Both the position numbers and the translations under genes were made by a program. Below the pieces are notes generated by a model that had not been told where the DNA came from, did no database searches, and saw nothing but the letters and a program-made list of their open reading frames with translations. Shown here piece after piece: positions 1 to 5,084 of a stretch of 5,461 bases of DNA. Within the stretch, counting starts at the first letter, position 1; each line of letters opens with the position of its first letter. This DNA is from an uncultured Oscillospiraceae bacterium (GTDB lineage: Bacteria; Bacillota; Clostridia; Oscillospirales; Oscillospiraceae): positions 1-5,461 of the forward strand of contig CAJUOA010000154.1 in the NCBI GenBank assembly GCA_910587785.1, given 5' to 3'.

Positions 1-54
1 GGTTGCTGGCATCTGCAACTTTGACCGCTTAGCTTAATTTCGCAAGAGGTCTAA
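1..54 (+). mobile_element. Possible end of an insertion sequence (left edge)
   Basis: This stretch is AT-richer than the neighbouring gene. A plus-strand reading frame enters from the left edge and ends with VAGICNFDRLA and a TAA stop at 35-37. Directly after the stop comes TTTCGCAAGAGGTCT (38-52), whose reverse complement AGACCTCTTGCGAAA looks like the terminal inverted repeat of an insertion sequence. A transposase stop codon lying a few bases inside the terminal repeat is the usual compact layout of such elements. The partner repeat and nearly all of the reading frame lie outside the window, so family and boundaries are not established. The eleven visible residues are too few to prove a transposase. 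It could instead be ordinary intergenic DNA. Confidence 0.3.
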
Positions 55-154
55 TCTTTTTCATTTCTTATCCCTTTCTTCGTTCCGGAGGACCCATGAG
101 CAAGGCGTGAGCCTTACGGACCTCGCCCGGCCCGGTCACTTTTTTGACATGCAG

Positions 155-184
155 AAGCGCTCCCACGGTCCTGTGAGAGCGCTT
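155..184 (-). terminator. Strong stem-loop 3' of the membrane-protein gene, no U-tract
   Basis: The arms 155-166 and 173-184 (AAGCGCTC...CAC / GTG...GAGCGCTT) form a 12-base-pair stem around a 6-base loop. The only mismatch on the plus strand (C163 against A176) becomes a G-U pair in minus-strand RNA. The hairpin is therefore best formed in the transcript of the gene that stops at 202, about 18 bases upstream. No U-run follows it in that direction; the next run is AAAAAA. It is either a non-canonical terminator or an RNA 3'-end stabiliser. The stem is certain; the role is inferred. Confidence 0.45.
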
Positions 185-201
185 GCGGTTGGCAGAGGGA
201 A

Positions 202-1383
202 TCAGAGCAGCGAGAAGAGCACGAACAGCCAGTGAGCGGCGACGCCCGCGCAGAGACCGCCGATGGTATGGCTGATGATGGCCTTGCTGATGAGCTCCGT
301 GCAGTCGAGGCTGTTCATCATAGAGACGTGGGTGCTCAGATACCCGCTCCAGCACATGCACATGGCGGTGAAGACCGCGATGTCGCCCGCGTGGGCGAGG
401 CCGGAGGAGACCAGCTGAGCGGCCATACTGGTGGCCGCGCCTGCGGCTCCCAGGGCGGTGATGGGCACGCCCACCGCCTCCGGAGAGGAGAAGCCGAAGA
501 GGGGCTCCAGGATAAAGCTCCCTTTTTCTGCCAGGAAGGGCAGGAAGCGCACGCCCTCATAGGCCGCGCCGGTGTAGGTGCCGTCGGCGCTGGGGCCGTT
601 GGTGAGCATCATGACCAGGGAGCAGATGATGAGCACGCCGGGGATGATGCTGAAGCCCATCTTCACGCCGCTCATGCCGCCGTCCAGCAGAGCGCTCATG
701 AAGCGGCTCCCGAGGCCGCCGTGGCGGATGGGACGCATATGGCGGTTGGGGTCCTCGGAGGGGGAGTGGGGCACCGCGTCCTCCTCCTTGCCGTAGAGCT
801 TGGCGGTGAAGTGGAGCATGATGCGGGTGCTGACGATGCTCCCCACCACAGCGCCCAGCAGGCCCACCAGCACCGCCATCACAAAGGATTCCCCGGGGCC
901 GGGGGAGAGGCTTATCATATATGTACACACGATCAGCCCCATGCCGAAGGAGGTTCCCAGGTTGGTCAGGGCGGGGAACTGGTAGCGCTTGAAGAGGCTC
1001 TTAAAATAGTGGTCCTCGGCCAGGGAGAGGATGGCGGGGTTGTCGGAGAGGAACGTGGTCACCACGCCCACCGACGCCGCTCCCGGCAGGCCGAAGAGGG
1101 GCACCATCAGGGGGTTGAGCAGGCGGTTCATGAGAGAGACCACCCCAAACTCGGAGAACAGGGCGGAGATGGCTCCCATCAGCACGCAGATGGCCATCAG
1201 ATAGAATACAGTGTCAATGAGCAGGGCATAGGCGGTGTTCATCATGGTGTTGAGGGTGTTCATCAGGCCCATCTTCACGGCAAAGACGGCGAAGAACGCC
1301 ACAAAGAGCGCGATGAACACAAAATTTTCCGGGCCGATCTCCTTTTTTTCCGGCGCTTGGACTTGGGCGGTTTCTGGATTCAT
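202..1383 (-). CDS. Nucleoside-recognition (Gate) family polytopic membrane protein, CD0519/CD1768-like
   Basis: A 393-residue integral membrane protein of the nucleoside-recognition/Gate type, resembling the clostridial CD0519/CD1768 family, whose substrate is not established. After a polar N-terminus (about 1-19), hydrophobic segments appear near 20-39, 51-78, 101-121, 140-160, 167-187, 242-262, 303-325, 333-350 and 366-392. A hydrophilic loop rich in charge and proline (about 196-228) separates two halves. Each half has the same motif: PLFG, six residues, VGV, then a small-residue stretch (95-117 and 294-316). The first copy continues as TFLSDNPA, typical of Gate proteins. The ATG at 1381-1383 is preceded by a purine-rich Shine-Dalgarno run. 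The gene lies downstream of the nucleoside kinase on the same strand with a 135-base gap and its own promoter. A nucleoside-related transport role is inferred from family and neighbour. No frameshift was seen. Confidence 0.85.
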   Translation of the reverse strand: MNPETAQVQAPEKKEIGPENFVFIALFVAFFAVFAVKMGLMNTLNTMMNTAYALLIDTVFYLMAICVLMGAISALFSEFGVVSLMNRLLNPLMVPLFGLPGAASVGVVTTFLSDNPAILSLAEDHYFKSLFKRYQFPALTNLGTSFGMGLIVCTYMISLSPGPGESFVMAVLVGLLGAVVGSIVSTRIMLHFTAKLYGKEEDAVPHSPSEDPNRHMRPIRHGGLGSRFMSALLDGGMSGVKMGFSIIPGVLIICSLVMMLTNGPSADGTYTGAAYEGVRFLPFLAEKGSFILEPLFGFSSPEAVGVPITALGAAGAATSMAAQLVSSGLAHAGDIAVFTAMCMCWSGYLSTHVSMMNSLDCTELISKAIISHTIGGLCAGVAAHWLFVLFSLL

Positions 1384-1392
1384 AGGGGGGAT

Positions 1393-1406
1393 CCCTTCCT
1401 TCCTTT
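1393..1406 (-). promoter_or_regulatory. Shine-Dalgarno run made of AAGG repeats
   Basis: Read on the minus strand this is AAAGGAAGGAAGGG, three tandem AAGG units, ending 9 bases before the ATG at 1383. It supports that start. The spacer contains a run of six C. The tetranucleotide repeat in a ribosome-binding site could vary in copy number by slippage, but at three units this is only a possibility. Confidence 0.6.
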
Positions 1407-1423
1407 GTTAAAAATTTCAACAA
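1405..1423. promoter_or_regulatory. 19-bp dyad in the leader of the membrane-protein gene
   Basis: TTGTTAAAAATTTCAACAA is symmetric about its central base with only one mismatched pair (A1410 against C1418). It lies between the predicted -10 box and the Shine-Dalgarno run. A symmetric AT-rich site here is a good candidate repressor operator. The protein that would bind it is unknown. Confidence 0.4.
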
Positions 1424-1424
1424 A

Positions 1425-1440
1425 AATGGCTGGCGCCATT
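1425..1440. promoter_or_regulatory. Inverted repeat overlapping the -10 box
   Basis: AATGGC (1425-1430) and GCCATT (1435-1440) are perfect inverted arms around TGGC. The right arm overlaps the predicted -10 hexamer (1438-1443), and the dyad covers the expected transcription start. A bound protein would block initiation, so this is a candidate operator. The symmetry is seen directly; binding is inferred. Confidence 0.4.
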
Positions 1441-1466
1441 CTAGCAAATCTTGACGGATTTATAAA
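1438..1466 (-). promoter_or_regulatory. Predicted sigma-A promoter of the membrane-protein gene
   Basis: On the minus strand, TTTATA (1461-1466, 4 of 6 matches to the -35 consensus) is followed after 17 bases by TAGAAT (1438-1443). The -10 carries an extended TGC just upstream (1444-1446). It lies in an AT-rich gap about 55 bases ahead of the start codon. This would allow transcription independent of the kinase gene. Confidence 0.55.
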
Positions 1467-1518
1467 ATTAGGATTCGTTATGGAGCGATAACTTTTTTTA
1501 ATGGAACAGTCTGCTTCC

Positions 1519-3189
1519 CTATACGTGGTAACAGCCGCCGCCGATGAACTCCCGCATGAGGGAGGTCTTGGGGATGTTGTCGGCGGGGATGGGGAGGAAG
1601 TAGTTGAGGAACTTCAAAAGGCGCTTGGCCTCGATGTACTCCTCGCTGTCCCGGGGGACGCCGAAAAGGAGGGGCTGGACATAGGGCTTGAGGAGGGAGG
1701 TCTCGTAGAGCAGGGCGGAGTTGAAGACCATGTCCGCGCTGTCCTGGAAGGGGAAGATGTTGTTCTCCTCCCCCCGCCGGACGGAGGGCCACATCTTGAT
1801 GGTGGCCTGGGCGCTGTAGCCCCGGGTGCGGGCGTCCCGCTCGATGCGGCGGAGGAGGCGGGCGTCGGTGGTGGGGATGCGGTTGTGGTCGTCGATGTTC
1901 AGGGTGGTCAGGCAGCTGATGTAAATCTTGTACTTGCTCTCCTTGGGCAGGGCGTGGGTGAACTGGTCGTTGAGGCAGTGGATGCCCTCGATGACCAGCA
2001 CGTCCCCCTCCCCCAGGGTGAGGAAGTTGCCGTTATACTCCCGGGCACCCTTTTTGAAGTTGTAGGTGGGGAGCTCCACGGTCTCGCCATTGAGCAGGCG
2101 CACCATGTCCTCGTTGAACTGCTCCACGTCCATGGCCCCCAGGCCCTCGAAGTCGTAGTTGCCGTTCTCGTCCCGGGGGGTCCTGTCGCGGTTGACGAAG
2201 TAGTTGTCCGTGGCGATGGGATAGGGCCGCAGGCCGTGGGCCCGAAGCTGGGTGGACAGGCGGTGGGAGAAGGTGGTCTTGCCGGAGGAGGAGGGCCCCG
2301 CGATCATGACGAAGCGGACATCCTTCCGGGCGGCGATCTCGTAAGCGATGTCGCCGATCTTCTTCTCCATGAGGGCCTCGTTGGCGAGGATGAGGGGCAT
2401 GGCCTCTCCCCGGGCGATGGCGGTGTTGAGCTCGGCGACGTTGGCCGCGCCCAGGGCCTGGGAGCGCTGCGTGGACTGGTAGAGCTCCAGGAACACCTTC
2501 CGGGAGGGGCAGAAGTCCCCCAGCTGGTTGGGGTCCCTCTGGGTGGGCAGGCGCAGGACAAAGCCGTTCTCAAAGAGCTCCAGCCCGAAGCATCGGATGT
2601 ACCCCGTGTCCGGGACCATGTAGCCGTAGAAGTAGTCCACAAAGCCGTCCAGGGAGTAGACGTTGACCCGGGAGTTGATGCGGAAGCTGAGGAGGTCCGC
2701 CTTGTGGATCAGTCCCGCGCCGCGGAAGAGCTCCATGGCGTCGTCGGTGCTGATGGAGCGCTTTTCGATGGGGAGCTTCGCCGCGGAGAGCTCCCGCATC
2801 CGCTCCTCCACCCGCTCCAGCAGGGACTGGTCCAGGGTGAAGCTGCCCTTGGCAAGGAGGAACAGGGCGCTGCTCAGGGAGTACTCCACGCTGATGCGCT
2901 CCACGCTCTCCCGGCCCACCGTGTCATAGAAAGCCTTCAGCAGGAGCAGGACCGCGCTGCGCTCATAGGTCTGGATGCCGGGCTTGTCCCGGGCGGTGAG
3001 CATTTGCAGCGTGCAGTCCCGGTCCAGGCTCTTGTGGAGCTCGCAGAGCCGCCCGTCCCGGTTGACCAGCAGGATATCGCAGGGATAGCGGTCCTGAAAA
3101 TCCGCCGCTATGGTGCGGTAGGACGTGCCTTGGGGATAGGTGTACGCGTTGCCGTCCACGGTAACTGTAATCATTCTCTTCTCTTCCAT
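1519..3189 (-). CDS. Nucleoside kinase with N-terminal TGS and ThrRS-like domains (uridine kinase-like)
   Basis: A 556-residue cytoplasmic protein of the clostridial nucleoside kinase type, expected to phosphorylate a nucleoside using a nucleoside triphosphate. Residues about 6-66 look like a TGS domain. Residues about 75-215 resemble the second additional domain of threonyl-tRNA synthetase. From about 290 comes a uridine kinase/phosphoribulokinase P-loop domain. Visible motifs are Walker A GPSSSGKTT (298-306, Lys304), the substrate-site segment ATDNYF with Asp328, YDFEGLGAMD (345-354), the Walker B-like VLVIEGIH (397-404), and a lid-like arginine-rich stretch RLLRRIERDARTRGY. The HxxxH zinc motif of the ThrRS editing domain is not seen; the matching region reads VEYSLSSALF (101-110). 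The ATG is fixed by AAAGGAGG six bases upstream. The precise substrate cannot be read from sequence. The length is normal for this fused family. Confidence 0.9.
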   Translation of the reverse strand: MEEKRMITVTVDGNAYTYPQGTSYRTIAADFQDRYPCDILLVNRDGRLCELHKSLDRDCTLQMLTARDKPGIQTYERSAVLLLLKAFYDTVGRESVERISVEYSLSSALFLLAKGSFTLDQSLLERVEERMRELSAAKLPIEKRSISTDDAMELFRGAGLIHKADLLSFRINSRVNVYSLDGFVDYFYGYMVPDTGYIRCFGLELFENGFVLRLPTQRDPNQLGDFCPSRKVFLELYQSTQRSQALGAANVAELNTAIARGEAMPLILANEALMEKKIGDIAYEIAARKDVRFVMIAGPSSSGKTTFSHRLSTQLRAHGLRPYPIATDNYFVNRDRTPRDENGNYDFEGLGAMDVEQFNEDMVRLLNGETVELPTYNFKKGAREYNGNFLTLGEGDVLVIEGIHCLNDQFTHALPKESKYKIYISCLTTLNIDDHNRIPTTDARLLRRIERDARTRGYSAQATIKMWPSVRRGEENNIFPFQDSADMVFNSALLYETSLLKPYVQPLLFGVPRDSEEYIEAKRLLKFLNYFLPIPADNIPKTSLMREFIGGGCYHV

Positions 3190-3195
3190 GGGATG

Positions 3196-3203
3196 CCTCC
3201 TTT
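3196..3203 (-). promoter_or_regulatory. Consensus ribosome-binding site of the kinase gene
   Basis: The minus strand reads AAAGGAGG, a near-perfect complement of the 16S rRNA tail, with 6 bases to the ATG at 3187-3189. It selects this start over the internal Met6 codon. Confidence 0.85.
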
Positions 3204-3215
3204 ATGTCTGATTGC

Positions 3216-3231
3216 CCCGCCGGGAGGCGGG
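3216..3231 (-). promoter_or_regulatory. GC hairpin in the kinase mRNA leader
   Basis: CCCGCC (3216-3221) and GGCGGG (3226-3231) form a six-pair all-GC stem with a four-base loop. It lies between the predicted transcription start near 3247 and the Shine-Dalgarno site. It sits 12 bases from the ribosome site and has no U-run after it, so it is not an obvious attenuator. It may affect mRNA stability or ribosome access. Confidence 0.4.
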
Positions 3232-3253
3232 TGAGGGATGGGGGTCTCCTCTT

Positions 3254-3282
3254 ATCATACGATGTTTTTCGAGAAAATACAA
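3254..3282 (-). promoter_or_regulatory. Predicted sigma-A promoter of the kinase gene
   Basis: On the minus strand TTGTAT (3277-3282) and TATGAT (3254-3259, 5 of 6 matches) are separated by exactly 17 bases. The promoter sits about 65 bases ahead of the kinase ATG in the divergent intergenic region. The spacer contains an inverted repeat TTTTC-GA-GAAAA (3266-3277), and a perfect TTCCGGAA palindrome (3287-3294) lies just upstream of the -35. Either could be a regulatory site. The -35 match is modest (3 of 6). Confidence 0.55.
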
Positions 3283-3377
3283 GGACTTCCGGAACAATTT
3301 TTACAGGCCCAGCCTCTGGACAGCGGGGGGCATTCGTGGTACCATGGAGCTGATAGGGAGAGCAGTCTGAGGAGAGA

Positions 3378-3383
3378 GGGAGG
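3378..3383 (+). promoter_or_regulatory. Ribosome-binding site of the macro-domain gene
   Basis: GGGAGG ends 7 bases before the ATG at 3391 and 4 bases before the ATG at 3388. Spacing favours 3391. No convincing sigma-A promoter could be placed on the plus strand in the intergenic region 3190-3377. Confidence 0.7.
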
Positions 3384-3390
3384 ATGGATG

Positions 3391-3984
3391 ATGCGTAACG
3401 ATTGGACGCTTCCTGGAAAAATCTATTTGTTGGAGCGGGACCCGGTGAAATGCGGCTTCCTCCGTCTGTATTTCGACCGCGCGCCGGAGGCGGAGACGGT
3501 CCAGGACGGCTTCCGGCACTTTATGGAGACCCACGCGGTCCAGTGCGTGGTGTCCCCGGCCAATGCCTTCGGGCTCATGGACGGCGGATATGATTCCGCC
3601 ATCACGGAGTGGTTCGGCCGCCAGCTCCAAAGGCGGGTGCAGCAGTACATCCTGGACCATTTCCGAGGCGAACAGCCGGTGGGGACCAGCTTCCTGCTGG
3701 AGGCCGGGCGGGACGGGCAGTTCCTCATCCACACGCCCACCATGCGCACGCCCCAGCGGATATTGGACGCCAGGGTCATCTACCAGTGTATGCGGACCAC
3801 CCTCATGTGTGCGGCGGAGCACGCCGTGGAGAGCATCGTGATCCCGATGTTCGGCGGCGCGACAGGGGGCGTCCGGCCCCATTTGGCGGCGGACATGATG
3901 TGGAGGGCCTACGCACAGCTCAAGAACCCGCCGGAGCGCCTCGACTGGGCGTACGCGGCGGAGGTTGAGATCGACCTGCCATAG
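3391..3984 (+). CDS. Macro-domain protein
   Basis: About 197 residues, a stand-alone macro domain; the fold binds ADP-ribose or related nucleotides and in some members removes ADP-ribose from proteins or hydrolyses its derivatives. The first ligand loop reads VVSPANAFGLMDGGYDSAI (53-71), corresponding to the canonical NAAN...GGGVD-AI motif, with Asn58 and Asp68 kept. The second, glycine-rich phosphate loop is IVIPMFGGATGGV (149-161). The family's usual alternating hydrophobic strands are visible (CVVSP, FLIHTP, SIVIPM). No signal peptide or membrane segment is seen, so it is probably cytoplasmic. Two adjacent ATGs (3388, 3391) are possible starts; the reading frame stays open back to 3238, but nothing supports that extension. 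It is divergent from the kinase gene and lies 81 bases ahead of the LacI-type gene on the same strand. The ligand and enzymatic activity are not established, and the motif differs from well-studied hydrolases. Confidence 0.82.
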   Translation: MRNDWTLPGKIYLLERDPVKCGFLRLYFDRAPEAETVQDGFRHFMETHAVQCVVSPANAFGLMDGGYDSAITEWFGRQLQRRVQQYILDHFRGEQPVGTSFLLEAGRDGQFLIHTPTMRTPQRILDARVIYQCMRTTLMCAAEHAVESIVIPMFGGATGGVRPHLAADMMWRAYAQLKNPPERLDWAYAAEVEIDLP

Positions 3985-4008
3985 CGGGAGCCAGACCAGA
4001 GGCAAAGT

Positions 4009-4038
4009 TTGCGGGGCACGGCGGGCCGTTCTATAGAA
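4009..4038 (+). promoter_or_regulatory. Possible promoter with overlapping dyads ahead of the LacI-type gene
   Basis: TTGCGG (4009-4014) and TATAGA (4032-4037) are spaced 17 bases apart, a weak but well-spaced sigma-A promoter. Two dyads sit on it: ACGGC-GG-GCCGT (4018-4029) in the spacer and the perfect palindrome TTCTATAGAA (4029-4038) covering the -10. A position over its own promoter would fit autoregulation by the LacI-type protein. Binding is inferred. Confidence 0.35.
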
Positions 4039-4053
4039 ATATGCCATATGATA

Positions 4054-4059
4054 GGGGGA
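4054..4059 (+). promoter_or_regulatory. Ribosome-binding site of the LacI-type gene
   Basis: GGGGGA ends 6 bases before the ATG at 4066. It selects this start, which also places the helix-turn-helix at the very N-terminus as expected. The ATG at 4061 is out of frame. Confidence 0.65.
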
Positions 4060-4065
4060 CATGCT

Positions 4066-5067
4066 ATGGCAAAGCCTGTGCGGATGGCGGACATCGCGGA
4101 AAAGCTGGGCATCAGCATCGTGTCGGTCTCCAAGGCCCTGGCCGGGAAGCCAGGCGTCAGCGAGGAGATGCGCGCCAGGGTAGCGGCTCTGGCCAAGGAG
4201 ATGGGCTACGAGCCTGCGAAGGCCCGCGGTGCGGCCGGCGCCACCAACAACATTGGCGTCCTGGTCTCGGACCGCTCTTTCTCGGAAAACACCTTTTATA
4301 CCAACCTCTACCGCTCCCTGGTGATCCGGAGCGGCAGTGCGGGCTATACCTGCATGATGGAGATCGTCTCCCCGGAAGCGGAGCGGGGGGCGGCTCTCCC
4401 GTCCCTGCTCTCCGCGCGGAAGGCGGACGGCATACTGTTCATGGGCAATTTTGACCCGGCGTTCCTCCGGGCGGCGGCGGGCACCGGTATCCCCTGCCTG
4501 CTGCTGGACTTCCACATCCCGGGCCGGGCGCTGGACTGCGTGATCAGCGACAACCTGGACGGCGGCTTTGCTCTGACGGAGCACCTGCTGTCCCGGGGGC
4601 GGCGGAAGATCGGCTTCGTGGGCAGTATCTGGTCTGCCTCCAGCGTCATGGAGCGGTATCTGGGCTACCAGCGGGCCCTGCGGACGGCGGGCATCGTCCC
4701 CCGGGAGGAGTGGCTCCTGGAGGACCGGGACGCCGGCGGGCACTTCCTGCCCCTCCGGCTCCCGGAGGAGCTTCCGGAGGCGTTCCTCTGCAGCTGCGAC
4801 GAGGCGGCCTGCAATTTGATGGACACCCTCCGCCGGGCGGGGGTCCGGGTGCCGGAGGACGTGGCGGTGTGCGGCTACGGCGGCTTCCGCTTCGCCGCCC
4901 GCTGCACGCCGGCGCTGACCACCTACCAGGTGAACGTGGAGCAGATGGCCTCGGCGGCGGTGTCCAGGCTGACCAGGAAGATCCGCCGGGAGCCCATGGC
5001 CCCCATGATCTGGACCGTGCCGGGCCATATGGTGGTCCGGGAGAGCACCGGCCCGGCGGAACGCTAG
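4066..5067 (+). CDS. LacI-family transcriptional regulator
   Basis: A 333-residue DNA-binding repressor-type protein of normal length for the family. The N-terminal helix-turn-helix is clear: MADIAEKLGISIVSVSKALAGKPGVSEEMRARV (7-39), ending in the family's GY-x-P signature (47-50). A periplasmic-binding-protein-like effector domain follows from about residue 61 (NNIGVLVSD) to the C-terminus, with CSCDEAA (242-248) and VPEDVAVCGYGGF (262-274) at the places where relatives have NDE-A and PEDVSVVGFDD. The hinge after Tyr48 is short and rich in Gly and Ala, unlike the usual PN-x-x-AR-x-L hinge helix. Effectors of this family are usually sugars or nucleosides/purines; which one applies here cannot be read. 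It lies 81 bases after the macro-domain gene and has its own possible promoter. Likely targets are itself and perhaps its neighbours (inference). Confidence 0.92.
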   Translation: MAKPVRMADIAEKLGISIVSVSKALAGKPGVSEEMRARVAALAKEMGYEPAKARGAAGATNNIGVLVSDRSFSENTFYTNLYRSLVIRSGSAGYTCMMEIVSPEAERGAALPSLLSARKADGILFMGNFDPAFLRAAAGTGIPCLLLDFHIPGRALDCVISDNLDGGFALTEHLLSRGRRKIGFVGSIWSASSVMERYLGYQRALRTAGIVPREEWLLEDRDAGGHFLPLRLPEELPEAFLCSCDEAACNLMDTLRRAGVRVPEDVAVCGYGGFRFAARCTPALTTYQVNVEQMASAAVSRLTRKIRREPMAPMIWTVPGHMVVRESTGPAER

Positions 5068-5084
5068 CGCGCAGAGCGTTTTTT
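5060..5084 (+). terminator. Intrinsic terminator of the LacI-type gene
   Basis: AACGCT (5060-5065) and AGCGTT (5075-5080) pair around a nine-base loop and run directly into a series of six T (5079-5084). The stem begins inside the last codons and overlaps the TAG stop (5065-5067). The T-run occurs only on the plus strand, so it acts only on the LacI-type transcript. The stem is short, so efficiency may be moderate. Confidence 0.6.

Noticed and set aside
86..111. CCGGAGG followed by ATGAGCAAGGCGTGA, looking like a ribosome site and start codon
   Set aside because: The frame closes after four codons (MSKA), so it is not a supportable gene.
102..115. Small hairpin AAGGC-GTGA-GCCTT
   Set aside because: Only five pairs, no T-run and no gene directly associated, so it cannot be given a role.
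232..1491. 419-codon open frame on the plus strand over the membrane-protein gene
   Set aside because: His/Gly/Ala-rich shadow translation. The minus-strand frame has hydrophobic membrane segments and a proper ribosome site.
1477..1499. GTTAT-GGAGCG-ATAAC followed by seven T on the plus strand, resembling a terminator
   Set aside because: The five-pair, mostly AT stem is weak, and there is no plus-strand gene upstream to terminate. It may be chance symmetry, or a further site upstream of the transporter promoter.
1501..3234. 577-codon open frame on the plus strand antisense to the kinase gene
   Set aside because: Low-complexity translation rich in Gly, Val, Glu and His with no domain signature. 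It mirrors the GC-rich codons of the kinase, which has clear motifs and a consensus ribosome site.
3238..3390. N-terminal extension of the macro-domain protein to an ATG at 3238
   Set aside because: The extra 51 residues show no domain character, and the region holds the kinase promoter on the other strand. A good ribosome site sits just before 3388/3391.
4041..4454. Overlapping plus-strand frame beginning in the leader of the LacI-type gene
   Set aside because: Gly/Arg/His-rich out-of-frame product. The LacI frame has the helix-turn-helix and effector domain.
3301..5028. 575-codon open frame on the minus strand across the macro and LacI-type genes
   Set aside because: Arg/His/Pro/Gly-rich shadow of two genes with unmistakable family motifs on the other strand.
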